A stretch of DNA of 7,387 bases from an uncultured Clostridiaceae bacterium (GCA_958441075.1 CAUCBQ010000103.1:1-7387), one strand, 5' to 3'; shown: positions 1-6,934, counted from the first letter of the stretch. Notes: a model not told the origin generated them from the sequence alone. Made by a program: numbers and translations.

Positions 1-462
1 AAACCGGAGCGTCAGGTTATCATTGAGCTTAAACATCTGATTATAAGCCACTCCTTCAAAATGGCTCAGTACGCCTTCCGCATCCTCTACGGTATAAAGG
101 GCCTCCACCTCGCTGCGTCCGGCCCTTCGCGCCTTTCTGTTTTTCCACTCTGCCTCCATCTCCTGAATATGGGCGCTGTCACGGAGCATGATCTGACATA
201 AATCCATGGTAGCGTAGGTGGTAATAACCCGTCCCTTAAAGCCTCTGGCATAGATCCAGGGCAGCAGGCCCGCATGATCAATATGAGCATGCGTAAGAAA
301 AACATAATCAATCTGGCTGTAGCTTACAGGCAGCTCTGCATTAACGTATGGATTATTTCCCTGTTCCATACCGCAGTCGATCAGTACCTTACTGTCTCCT
401 GCCTCAAGAAAATGACAGCTTCCCGTTACTTCATGATTTGCTCCGATAAAGGTTAGTTTCAT
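1..462 (-). CDS. MBL-fold / beta-CASP RNA-processing exonuclease-like hydrolase, N-terminal part (3' end outside window)
   Basis: The 154 visible codons begin MKLTFIGANHEVTGSCHFLE and read without a stop to the window edge. Residues near 55-65 carry THAHIDHAG, the HxHxDH zinc-binding motif of the metallo-beta-lactamase fold. The earlier LIDCGMEQG strand and the later LRDSAHIQEMEAEW stretch are typical of the beta-CASP (CPSF73/YSH1-like) branch, whose members cut or trim RNA with two zinc ions. Family members usually run to about 450-550 residues, so most of the beta-CASP domain and the later zinc ligands are not visible. The start at 462 is preferred because GGGGAG lies 7 nt upstream; an in-frame ATG at 468 would sit too close to it. 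The gene follows spoIVA after 105 nt and has its own candidate promoter. Family assignment is firm. RNase activity is inferred from the family, and the natural substrate is unknown. Confidence 0.88.
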   Translation of the reverse strand, partial: MKLTFIGANHEVTGSCHFLEAGDSKVLIDCGMEQGNNPYVNAELPVSYSQIDYVFLTHAHIDHAGLLPWIYARGFKGRVITTYATMDLCQIMLRDSAHIQEMEAEWKNRKARRAGRSEVEALYTVEDAEGVLSHFEGVAYNQMFKLNDNLTLRF

Positions 463-523
463 ATGCATTCTCCCCTCTGAAGGTGGTTGAATAAAAAATG
501 TAATCGTCTGTCAACTTGTAGGT

Positions 524-553
524 ATTATACCATATTCTCAGTACGATTGGCAC
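524..553 (-). promoter_or_regulatory. Candidate sigma-A promoter with extended -10 for the MBL-fold gene
   Basis: On the minus strand TATAAT occupies 529-524 and is preceded by TGG, giving an extended -10 (TGnTATAAT). A weak -35, GTGCCA (4 of 6 matches to TTGACA), lies 18 nt upstream at 553-548. Transcription would start near 517 and give a leader of about 55 nt. It sits right after the spoIVA stop, so the hydrolase gene can be expressed outside sporulation. A TTGACA at 513-508 has no matching -10 and is probably chance. Confidence 0.6.
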
Positions 554-567
554 TGTTTATGAAAATT

Positions 568-2049
568 TTATATAATAATGCAAATCATGCCTCCGTTACT
601 GTCGTTGATAATCTTCTGGAGCGTATCCTGAAGCTTCATCTGGCAGTCCTCTGTCATCTGCGCGATCTTGGCCTGAATTCCGTCCTCTACGATCTGTTCA
701 ATGGATTTGCCGAAAATGTTGGCGTCCCATACGCCCTCCTCACTTTCACCCGCATTGGATTTGATGTAGGCGATCAGATCTCTGGCCTGCTGCTCACTGC
801 CCACAATAGGTGCAATCTCCGTCTCAATATGGGCCTTAATCAGATTAATCGAGGGCGCCTGAGCTTTCATTTTTACACCGTATTTATTTCCATGGCGTAT
901 CACCTGAGGCTCATCCAAAAGAATTTCCTCCCTCTCCGGCATCATAACTCCATATCCCTTGATCCTGGCCTGAGCCAGGGCGTTTTTTACCTTTTCATAC
1001 TCCTTCTGCATCCGGGCCAGACTGCTTAAGGTCTGCATCAGCTCATATTCTCCCCCAATAGAAAGCCCCACATAGTCGCTGAGGATCTGATAATAATAGC
1101 TGTCGTCCATCTCAACTGCAAGATCCACACTGCCGTCTGCCATTTCCATTTTCCGAATTGTCAGGGATTTTATGGCTCCTGATTCGTCCTTCATCTCCCG
1201 GATTCTTTCCGCCACATCCTTCATGTGGTCTACCTTCTGCAAAATTTCTTTTGCCGCCTGAATTACCTGGGCTTTCAGCCAGTGGGATGCAGGAAGAATC
1301 TCCAGCCACTTGGGGATATGAAAATCCATTTCCGTAACCGGAAATTCCTTTAAAACCCGTTCCAGAATATGGAAAATATCCTCCCTCTTCAGCTGCTCGC
1401 AGTTAACCGGAAGCACAGATACCCCATATTCCTCTTCCAGAGCCTTCGCCAGCCGTACCGTTTCCTCCGAATAAGGCTTTACAGAATTTAAAAGGATAAT
1501 AAAGGGTTTTCCAAGCTTTTTAAGCTCATCCACAGTCTGACGCTCTGCCGCTATGTATCCGGGGCGTTTCAGATCCCCTATGCTTCCATCGGTAGTCACT
1601 ACAATACCGATGGTTGAATGGTCTCCGATCACCTTTCTTGTTCCAAGCTCTGCCGCCTGGGTAAAGGGAATTTCATGGTCAAACCAGGGGGTCTTTACCA
1701 GCCGTTCCTCCTCATTTTCCACATGGCCCGCAGCGCCCTCTACCATAAAGCCCACACAGTCAATCAGGCGTACCCTGGCTTCAATCCCATCCTCCAGGGA
1801 AATTTTTGCCGCCTCTTTTGGAATAAACTTTGGTTCTGTGGTCATAATCGTCTTTCCTGCAGCACTCTGAGGAAGTTCATCCCTGCTGATCGCACGGAGG
1901 TTTTCATCCTCCATGGCCGGCAGCACCAGAAGCTCCATAAAGCGCTTGATAAAAGTGGATTTTCCCGTTCGTACCGGTCCCACTACGCCAATATATATCT
2001 CTCCTCCGGTTCTGGCTTCAATATCCCTGTATACATTAAAATTGTCCAT
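568..2049 (-). CDS. spoIVA: Stage IV sporulation protein A, spore coat morphogenetic ATPase
   Basis: SpoIVA is a mother-cell ATPase that polymerises on the forespore outer membrane, anchored by SpoVM, and forms the basement layer for coat assembly (known from Bacillus subtilis). The 493-residue product matches the usual length of about 492. Residues 24-32 are the Walker A motif GPVRTGKST (Lys30). DELPQSAAGKTIMTTEPKF, near 57-75, is the highly conserved TRAFAC-like GTPase-derived region holding the sensor threonines. LIDCVGF, with Asp97, fits Walker B. The STIGIVVTTDGSIGD segment and the hydrophobic C-terminal tail GGMICIII, needed for membrane and SpoVM targeting in Bacillus, are both present, so the protein looks intact. 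The start at 2049 is chosen because AAGGGGG lies 7 nt upstream. A longer reading to 2097 would begin inside the promoter and terminator. In many Firmicutes gpsA lies directly upstream; here a liv operon separates them. Confidence 0.98.
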   Translation of the reverse strand: MDNFNVYRDIEARTGGEIYIGVVGPVRTGKSTFIKRFMELLVLPAMEDENLRAISRDELPQSAAGKTIMTTEPKFIPKEAAKISLEDGIEARVRLIDCVGFMVEGAAGHVENEEERLVKTPWFDHEIPFTQAAELGTRKVIGDHSTIGIVVTTDGSIGDLKRPGYIAAERQTVDELKKLGKPFIILLNSVKPYSEETVRLAKALEEEYGVSVLPVNCEQLKREDIFHILERVLKEFPVTEMDFHIPKWLEILPASHWLKAQVIQAAKEILQKVDHMKDVAERIREMKDESGAIKSLTIRKMEMADGSVDLAVEMDDSYYYQILSDYVGLSIGGEYELMQTLSSLARMQKEYEKVKNALAQARIKGYGVMMPEREEILLDEPQVIRHGNKYGVKMKAQAPSINLIKAHIETEIAPIVGSEQQARDLIAYIKSNAGESEEGVWDANIFGKSIEQIVEDGIQAKIAQMTEDCQMKLQDTLQKIINDSNGGMICIII

Positions 2050-2093
2050 AAAAATACCCCCTTGCATGTTTTTATAATATATGCACAGGGGGT
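2050..2093 (-). terminator. Rho-independent terminator of the liv operon, overlapping spoIVA leader
   Basis: The RNA from livF would fold ACCCCCT-G-TGCAT (2093-2081) against ATGCAAGGGGGT (2067-2056). This gives 12 base pairs with one bulged G (2086) and a 13-nt A/U-rich loop, followed by A and five U's (2054-2050) right before the spoIVA ATG. The C5/G5 core and the U tract are what an intrinsic terminator needs; the U tract is short and interrupted by one A. It begins 9 nt after the livF stop. The same bases hold the spoIVA start signals. Confidence 0.75.
2057..2063 (-). promoter_or_regulatory. spoIVA ribosome binding site buried in the terminator stem
   Basis: AAGGGGG lies 7 nt before the spoIVA ATG and fixes the start at 2049. 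All seven bases are paired in the terminator hairpin when the RNA begins upstream in the liv operon. They are unpaired with that arm if RNA begins at the sigma-E start near 2069. Confidence 0.7.
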
Positions 2094-2106
2094 TCACTTG
2101 TATTAC
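2076..2106 (-). promoter_or_regulatory. Candidate sigma-E promoter of spoIVA
   Basis: The -10 candidate CATATATT (2083-2076) differs at one defined position from the Bacillus sigma-E pattern CATACAnT. The -35 core ATA (2103-2101, within GTAATACA) lies 17 nt upstream, inside the 16-18 nt spacing of that regulon. The -35 overlaps the TAA stop of livF (2105-2103). Start of transcription would fall near 2070-2068, about 20 nt before the spoIVA ATG. sigma-E control of spoIVA is established in Bacillus; its use here is inferred from the motif match. No good sigma-A alternative is visible. Confidence 0.65.
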
Positions 2107-2813
2107 TCGCTTAAGTATGCCTTCTTTACCTGATCATTATTCATCAGCTCTTTTGCATCACCAGAAAGGACAATGCTTCCTGTTTCCAGGACGTATGCCT
2201 TATCCGCAATAGACAGCGCCTTTTTCGCATTCTGCTCCACTAAAAGAACCGTGGTTCCATCCTCGTTGATCTTCTGTATAATGTCAAATATCTCATTTAC
2301 ATAGATAGGAGAAAGTCCCATGGACGGCTCATCCAGAACAATCATTCTGGGATGGCTCATAAGAGCGCGGCCCATGGCAAGCATCTGCTGCTCACCTCCG
2401 GAAAGAGTGCCTGCAAGCTGATTTTTTCTCTCCTCCAGACGTGGAAAACGCTTATAGATCATCTTTAAGGTTTCTTCCATCTCATTTTTATCCTTACGGG
2501 TATAAGCTCCCATTTTCAGGTTCTGAAGCACCGTCAGGGTGGCAAATACCCGCCGTCCCTCAGGCACATGAGCAATTCCCATGCTCACCAGCTTATAACC
2601 TGGCACGCGGGTAATATCCGTTCCCTCATAGATGATTTTTCCCGCCTTGGCACTTAAAAGGCCCGTAACAGTATGCAGCGTCGTGGTCTTTCCCGCACCG
2701 TTGGCGCCGATTAAAGCCACAATTTCTCCCTGGTCTACATCAAAGGAGATTCCTTTTAAAGCCTGAATTACACCGTAGTATACCTCCAGGTCTCTGACTT
2801 CAAGCATAGCCAT
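2103..2813 (-). CDS. livF: Branched-chain amino acid ABC transporter, ATP-binding protein LivF
   Basis: This 236-residue cytoplasmic ATPase pairs with LivG to power the LivHM permease. Visible motifs are Walker A GANGAGKTT (36-44), PEGRRVF (84-90, Glu85 at the Q-loop position), signature LSGGEQQ (137-143), Walker B MIVLDEP (157-163), and VEQNA (192-196) where most ABC ATPases have the switch histidine. The PEGRR and EQNA variants are normal LivF traits, and they separate it from LivG. Length equals the usual 230-240. The start at 2813 is supported by AGGAGG 10 nt upstream; this site overlaps the livG stop TAG, suggesting translational coupling. It is the last gene of the liv operon. Its stop codon doubles as part of the spoIVA promoter, and a terminator follows at once. 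Confidence 0.96.
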   Translation of the reverse strand: MAMLEVRDLEVYYGVIQALKGISFDVDQGEIVALIGANGAGKTTTLHTVTGLLSAKAGKIIYEGTDITRVPGYKLVSMGIAHVPEGRRVFATLTVLQNLKMGAYTRKDKNEMEETLKMIYKRFPRLEERKNQLAGTLSGGEQQMLAMGRALMSHPRMIVLDEPSMGLSPIYVNEIFDIIQKINEDGTTVLLVEQNAKKALSIADKAYVLETGSIVLSGDAKELMNNDQVKKAYLSE

Positions 2814-2827
2814 AATATCCTCTCCTC

Positions 2828-3586
2828 CTATTCACCAAGATATGCTTTTACTACTTCCGGATCGTGAAGCACCTCGCTGGTAGGGCCTTCTCTTAACACC
2901 TGTCCGAAATTCAGCACTGTAAGCTTCTCGCAGATACCGCTTACCAGCTTCATATCATGCTCAATAAGCAGGATGGTCATATCAAAGGTATCTCTCACAA
3001 AACGGATGGTATCCATCAGCTCTGCTGTCTCATTGGGATTCATACCCGCTGCAGGCTCATCCAGAAGGAGAAGCTTTGGCTCTGTAGCCAGAGCTCTGGC
3101 AATCTCCAGCTTTCTCTGCTTTCCATAGGGAAGGTTGGAGGCTTTAAAATCGCACTCACCAGCCAGTCCGAATACGTCCAGAAGACGCATGGCTTCTTCA
3201 TCCATCTCCTTCTCCACCTTATGGTATCTTGGAAGACGGAAAATCCCTTCCAGAGTCGAATACCGATGATGGTTGTGAAGGCCCGCCTTTACATTGTCAA
3301 GCACAGACATATCCTTAAACAGACGGATATTCTGGAAGGTTCTGGCAATTCCATCCTGATTGATCTGAATGGTGCTTCTGCCGGTGATATTTTTCCCATC
3401 CAGAACAATGCTTCCCGCATTGGGCTTATAAACACCCGTAAGAAGGTTAAATACTGTAGTTTTTCCTGCTCCATTCGGACCGATCAGACCGTAGAGCTGT
3501 CCCTTTTCAATATCAATATGAAAACCGTCAACGGCCTTAAGGCCGCCGAAGGAAATGCTTAAATTCTTTACTTCCAGCAGTGCCAT
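2828..3586 (-). CDS. livG: Branched-chain amino acid ABC transporter, ATP-binding protein LivG
   Basis: This 252-residue ATPase is the partner of LivF at the cytoplasmic face of LivHM. Motifs in order are Walker A GPNGAGKTT (36-44), Q-loop TFQNIRLF (83-90), a LivG-type signature LPYGKQRKLEIARAL (152-166; Tyr-Gly replaces Gly-Gly, as usual in this family), Walker B LLLLDEPAAGMNP (172-184) and a normal switch histidine in IEHD (His210). The segment after the Q-loop, about 104-125, is the insertion typical of LivG. The start ATG at 3586 shares its A with the livM TAA stop (TAATG), and AAGGAGG lies about 7 nt upstream within the last livM codons, so translation is probably coupled to livM. Length and motifs are complete. 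Which amino acid is carried cannot be told from the ATPase. Confidence 0.96.
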   Translation of the reverse strand: MALLEVKNLSISFGGLKAVDGFHIDIEKGQLYGLIGPNGAGKTTVFNLLTGVYKPNAGSIVLDGKNITGRSTIQINQDGIARTFQNIRLFKDMSVLDNVKAGLHNHHRYSTLEGIFRLPRYHKVEKEMDEEAMRLLDVFGLAGECDFKASNLPYGKQRKLEIARALATEPKLLLLDEPAAGMNPNETAELMDTIRFVRDTFDMTILLIEHDMKLVSGICEKLTVLNFGQVLREGPTSEVLHDPEVVKAYLGE

Positions 3587-4647
3587 TACGCCGCCTCCTT
3601 CTCTTTCTTTCTGAAATTCTGAGCAATCCGCTCTCTGATTACCACAAACTGAGGTGCGGAGTTAAAGAGCATGGCAAGGATCAGCACAATGGCATACATC
3701 AGCATACGATAATTGCTCAGCCCTCTCAAAAGCTCCGGAAGCATATACAGGACAACCGCAGCGATGACAGAACCGCGGATATTTCCGATTCCGCCCAAAA
3801 CCACATAGACAAGAATCATAATGGACATATTGTAGCCAAAGTTCTTTGGCAGGGCTGTTAGGGTTGTCAGATTATGGGCATAGAGCACTCCTGCCACGCC
3901 TGCCAGAGCTGCTGATACGGAAAATGCCAGCAGCTTGTATTTTGTAATATTAATACCGATGGACTCAGCCGCAATCCGGTTGTCACGGATTGCCATAATA
4001 GCCCGTCCGGTACGGGAATTTATGATATTCATAACAACAAACAGGGTAATGAGTACCAGAACAACACCTATGGTAAAATTAGCCGCCTGGGGAGTTCCCG
4101 TAATACCCTGGGCGCCCTTGATCAGCACCTCTCCGTCCGGAGCCAGTCCTAAAGAAAGAGAGTCCTTCAGGGAAAAATGAAAGCCTGCGCTGTCCCTGCC
4201 CAGATAAACAGCATTTACAAGATTTTTAATAATCTCTCCAAAAGCCAGTGTCACGATTGCCAGATAATCACCCTTTAAACGCAGTACCGGAATACCGATG
4301 AGGATTCCGAAAACTGCCGCTGCCGCTGCTCCTATGAAAACTGCAATCACAAGAGAAAGCGTGGGGTCAATGGAGCCCTTCATACACTTGGAAAAAAGAG
4401 CGCCCGCAAAAGCGCCCACACACATAAATCCTGCATGGCCCAGACTCAGTTCTCCCAGAATGCCTACGGTCAGATTCAGTGAAACCGCCATAATAACATA
4501 AATGCAAAATGGCACCAGAAGTCCCTTAACCAGGCTGGAAACATGGCCGCCGCTGATCATAAACTGCATAATCAGATAGGCTGCAATCACCATACAATAG
4601 GTGATCATATTATTGATGAATATTTTTTTCTTTGCTGTGCTTTTCAT
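3586..4647 (-). CDS. livM: Branched-chain amino acid ABC transporter, permease LivM
   Basis: This integral membrane subunit (353 residues from the chosen start) forms the translocation channel with LivH. A short basic N-terminus (MKSTAKKK) leads into several hydrophobic helices, roughly eight to ten in all. Family landmarks are SLNLTVGILGELSLGHAGF (about 56-74), LRLKGDYLAIVTLAFGEI, the short QGITGTP loop, the cytoplasmic coupling segment SRTGRAIMAIRDNRIAAES, and LGGIGNIRGSV near the C-terminus, the last shared with LivH. The tail is highly charged (RKKEKEAA). I choose the start at 4647 because AGGTG lies 8 nt upstream, overlapping the livH TAG. An in-frame start at 4686 would add 13 residues and overlap livH by 29 nt with no good ribosome binding site. 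The gap to livH is 10 nt. The family is certain; the substrate is not. Confidence 0.95.
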   Translation of the reverse strand: MKSTAKKKIFINNMITYCMVIAAYLIMQFMISGGHVSSLVKGLLVPFCIYVIMAVSLNLTVGILGELSLGHAGFMCVGAFAGALFSKCMKGSIDPTLSLVIAVFIGAAAAAVFGILIGIPVLRLKGDYLAIVTLAFGEIIKNLVNAVYLGRDSAGFHFSLKDSLSLGLAPDGEVLIKGAQGITGTPQAANFTIGVVLVLITLFVVMNIINSRTGRAIMAIRDNRIAAESIGINITKYKLLAFSVSAALAGVAGVLYAHNLTTLTALPKNFGYNMSIMILVYVVLGGIGNIRGSVIAAVVLYMLPELLRGLSNYRMLMYAIVLILAMLFNSAPQFVVIRERIAQNFRKKEKEAA

Positions 4648-4657
4648 ACCGGTACAC

Positions 4658-5539
4658 CTACACTTTCTCTCTGATCTGCTTTCCAAGGATGCCCGTTGGC
4701 TTCACAAGCAGTACAATAATCAGAACAGAGAACACAATCGCATCTGACAGCTGGGAAGAAATATATGCCTTTGACAGAATTTCAATTACTCCCAGAAGGA
4801 TTCCTCCGATAAATGCTCCCGGTATGGAGCCGATACCGCCGAATACGGCAGCCACGAAGGCCTTAATACCGGGCATGGAACCAGTGTAAGGCGTCAGGGA
4901 CGGATAAGCAGAGCATAAAAGCACGCCTGCGATGGCTGCAAGTGCAGAACCGATGGCAAAGGTCAGGGCAATGGTTCCGTTTACGTTAATACCCATAAGG
5001 GTAGCTGCGCCCTTATCCTCAGATACAGCCAGCATGGCCTGTCCTGCCTTGGAACGGTTAATGAAAGCAACAAGGCCCGCCATAATGATAATACAGGTTA
5101 CGATCGTAACAATGGTTTCTCCCGTAATCGTCAGCTGTCCATCTGCCAGACGCAGGGCCGGAAGGGTTACTACGGACTTAAATGATTTGGTATCCGCTCC
5201 AAAAAATAAAAGCGCCAGGTTCTGAAGCAGGTAGCTGACGCCGATAGCTGTAATCAGAACCGCCAGCGGGGAAGCCGCGCGAAGAGGCTTATATGCCACC
5301 CTTTCGATCACAACGCCCAGAACTGTGCACACTACAACTGCTAAAAGCACACCCACCAGAGGCGGAAGCCCCATGGAGCCTGTTGCCACGAATACCACAT
5401 AGCTTCCGATCATTATAACATCGCCATGAGCAAAATTCAGCATCTTGGCGATTCCATATACCATGGTATACCCAAGGGCTATGATTGCGTATACGCTGCC
5501 CAGGCTGACGCCGTTGATCAAATAGTTAACAAAGCTCAT
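4658..5539 (-). CDS. livH: Branched-chain amino acid ABC transporter, permease LivH
   Basis: This 293-residue inner-membrane permease is the partner of LivM. About eight hydrophobic helices are visible, starting right at the N-terminus (NYLINGVSLGSVYAIIALGY). Family landmarks are MLNFAHGDVIMIGSY (about 34-48, the conserved NFAHG motif of LivH), SKAGQAMLAVSEDKGAA (cytoplasmic loop that contacts the ATPases), MGINVN, and FGGIGSIPGAFIGG (near 230-245). The ATG at 5539 is preferred over an in-frame GTG at 5548, because GAGGTG is placed 6 nt before the ATG and that GTG is itself part of this site. The gene follows the binding-protein gene after 83 nt holding a stable hairpin. Downstream it is tightly linked to livM. 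No truncation or odd residue was noticed. Confidence 0.95.
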   Translation of the reverse strand: MSFVNYLINGVSLGSVYAIIALGYTMVYGIAKMLNFAHGDVIMIGSYVVFVATGSMGLPPLVGVLLAVVVCTVLGVVIERVAYKPLRAASPLAVLITAIGVSYLLQNLALLFFGADTKSFKSVVTLPALRLADGQLTITGETIVTIVTCIIIMAGLVAFINRSKAGQAMLAVSEDKGAATLMGINVNGTIALTFAIGSALAAIAGVLLCSAYPSLTPYTGSMPGIKAFVAAVFGGIGSIPGAFIGGILLGVIEILSKAYISSQLSDAIVFSVLIIVLLVKPTGILGKQIREKV

Positions 5540-5571
5540 TATAAACACCTCTTCTATGGTTTACTACGGAT

Positions 5572-5599
5572 AAGAGGGCTGTCTTGCGACACCCCTCTT
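5572..5599 (-). promoter_or_regulatory. Intercistronic hairpin between binding-protein gene and livH
   Basis: The transcript would fold AAGAGGG (5599-5593) with CCCTCTT (5578-5572). A single G-G mismatch follows, then TGTC with GACA, closed by a GCAA tetraloop of the stable GNRA class. No U tract follows (the next bases are ATCCGTAG), so it is not a standard terminator. It lies 23 nt after the stop of the binding-protein gene. Such hairpins often protect the upstream mRNA from 3' decay or cause partial termination, letting the binding protein outnumber the permease; that role is inferred here. Confidence 0.7.
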
Positions 5600-5622
5600 T
5601 CGGGTCTTTCGTTATATACGGA

Positions 5623-6834
5623 TTATTCCATGGCTGCATATGCGCCGTTTACGATTTTAACTGCCTTTGGCTCCTTGTGAGGCTCTCCATCCTCTGTCCA
5701 GGTCATACCAACACCGGTAAGGCCGTCTAATTTGATATTCAGCATGGAAGTCTTCATCGCCTCACACAGATCGCTGACAGACATATCCGGAGTTGCCTTT
5801 GCATCCTCAATTGCTGCCTTTACCGCATAAACTGCATCATAGGCATCTGCTGCAAACTGGATCGGTGTCTCGCCGTATGCTTCCTCATATGCCTTTACAA
5901 ACTGCACGGTCAGGTCATCTGTTGCATCTGCCGCAAATGGAGTTAACAGCATCAGGCCCTCTGCCAGACTGGTATCAAAGCCCTCTACCTGAAGGATACC
6001 ATCCATACCGTCTACACCAAAGAACAGAGGAGCAAAGCCCATGGTATTGGCCTGCTGAAGAATCAGAGAAGCCTCTGTGTAATAGATGGGAAGAAATACC
6101 ATCTCAGCACCTGCGTCCTTTGCCTTCTGAAGCTGTGTGGAGAAGTCCTTATTACTGTCAGCTGTAAATGCTTCTGACGCTACAATCTCAATTCCCTGAG
6201 CAGGAGCCTCCTGAGCAAATTTCTCATACACACCGCTGGAATATACATCAGAGCTGTCGTAGATTACCGCAATTTTGGAAGCAAGCTTATGCTCTCCAAT
6301 GTAGGTTGCAGAAGCAGCTCCCTGATCCGGATCAGAGTAGCAGATACGGAATACATTGGGATTAGCCGCACACTCAACTACGGAACCGGATGGCGTAATC
6401 TGGAACATATTATCTGCTGCGGACTTATCTGCCACTGCCAGACAGGGAGCTGATGTAGTGGTCCCCACCAGTACCTGCATTCCCCAGTCCTTCAAAGTAT
6501 TATACGCATTTACGCTCTTTTCGGCATCATGCTCGTCATCCTGGAACTGGAACTCAATCTGACAGCCATTGATACCGCCTGCCGCATTGATCTCGTTCAC
6601 AGCCAGCTCTGTACCATGCTGTACAGCCATTCCATATACAGCCGCTCCGCCTGTGATGGGGCCAATACCGCCGATCTTAAACACAGCAGCTCCGCTACCG
6701 CCCTCAGACTTTGCCTCCGCAGAAGCAGAACTGCCCTCAGCCTTTGTCTCAGCTGTAGAACCGGAACCTCCGCAGGCAGTTAATGATACCGCCATAGCTG
6801 CTGCAAGTCCTGCACATAAAAGTCTCTTTTTCAT
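5623..6834 (-). CDS. livK: Branched-chain amino acid ABC transporter, substrate-binding lipoprotein (LivJ/LivK family)
   Basis: This 403-residue extracellular receptor delivers substrate to LivHM. The N-terminus has a basic start (MKKR), a hydrophobic core and a lipobox LTAC with Cys21, so it is a lipid-anchored protein. Residues 22-50 are a Gly/Ser/Ala/Glu-rich linker. From about 51 the type I periplasmic-binding fold follows, with family landmarks IGGIGPITGGAAVYG, AVNEINAAGGINGCQIE, VLVGTTTSAPCLAVAD, FQITPSGS, FRICYSDPDQGAA, YTEASLILQQA and FAADAYDAVYA. The start at 6834 has AGGAGGAGG 5 nt upstream; an in-frame GTG at 6876 would place a hydrophilic tail before the signal and has no ribosome binding site. 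It is the first gene of the operon, under a strong promoter. This family also binds other amino acids, amides and urea, so leucine/isoleucine/valine is only the default guess. The symbol livK is by family, not by proven ligand. Confidence 0.93.
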   Translation of the reverse strand: MKKRLLCAGLAAAMAVSLTACGGSGSTAETKAEGSSASAEAKSEGGSGAAVFKIGGIGPITGGAAVYGMAVQHGTELAVNEINAAGGINGCQIEFQFQDDEHDAEKSVNAYNTLKDWGMQVLVGTTTSAPCLAVADKSAADNMFQITPSGSVVECAANPNVFRICYSDPDQGAASATYIGEHKLASKIAVIYDSSDVYSSGVYEKFAQEAPAQGIEIVASEAFTADSNKDFSTQLQKAKDAGAEMVFLPIYYTEASLILQQANTMGFAPLFFGVDGMDGILQVEGFDTSLAEGLMLLTPFAADATDDLTVQFVKAYEEAYGETPIQFAADAYDAVYAVKAAIEDAKATPDMSVSDLCEAMKTSMLNIKLDGLTGVGMTWTEDGEPHKEPKAVKIVNGAYAAME

Positions 6835-6911
6835 AATATCCTCCTCCTGTGGCGTGTGATACAATTCCGGGGGCACTTCCGTCCGAAACCATCCTGCCTA
6901 CTGCATAATTA

Positions 6912-6929
6912 TAATACTCTGCTGTATTA
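6912..6929 (-). repeat. Inverted repeat in the liv leader, 6-6-6
   Basis: TAATAC and GTATTA flank a 6-nt AGCAGA loop in the early transcribed leader, about +8 to +25 from the predicted start. It could be a short 5' RNA hairpin or a DNA operator half of a pair with the repeat at 6935-6952. The A/T-rich stem is weak, so chance is possible. Confidence 0.4.
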
Positions 6930-6934
6930 AAGCT

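Noticed and set aside
87..311. 74-codon minus-strand open frame
   Set aside because: It is an out-of-frame shadow of the MBL-fold gene, whose own frame runs unbroken through this stretch and carries HxHxDH.
508..513. TTGACA in the hydrolase leader as a second -35 box
   Set aside because: At 16-18 nt downstream there is only ATTCAA/TTCAAC-like sequence, not a usable -10.
487..1029. 180-codon open frame on the plus strand
   Set aside because: It lies almost wholly antisense to spoIVA, starts with TTG with no properly spaced ribosome binding site, and its protein resembles no family I know. The same applies to plus-strand frames at 1618-2133 and 2957-3562, which mirror spoIVA and livG.
2049..2097. 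Upstream extension of spoIVA by 16 residues
   Set aside because: The extension would be encoded by the terminator hairpin and promoter, has no ribosome binding site, and is not aligned with the known SpoIVA N-terminus, which begins about 14 residues before TGG(D/E)IY as here.
2103..2813. Missing switch histidine (EQNA) and PEGRR instead of a Q-loop glutamine in LivF as possible loss of function
   Set aside because: These are regular features of the LivF family; LivG in the same operon supplies the canonical glutamine and histidine.
6750..6892. Small upstream frame starting ATG at 6892 in the liv leader, overlapping the binding-protein start out of frame
   Set aside because: AGTAGG is only about 4 nt from the ATG, the encoded peptide (MVSDGSAPGIVSHATGGG...) has no run of branched-chain residues as an attenuator would, and no terminator/antiterminator pair is visible in the leader.
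6908..6913. Second TATAAT in the liv leader as another -10
   Set aside because: The hexamer 17 nt upstream is AAAGCT, with no match to TTGACA and no TGn extension, so it is probably chance in A/T-rich sequence.
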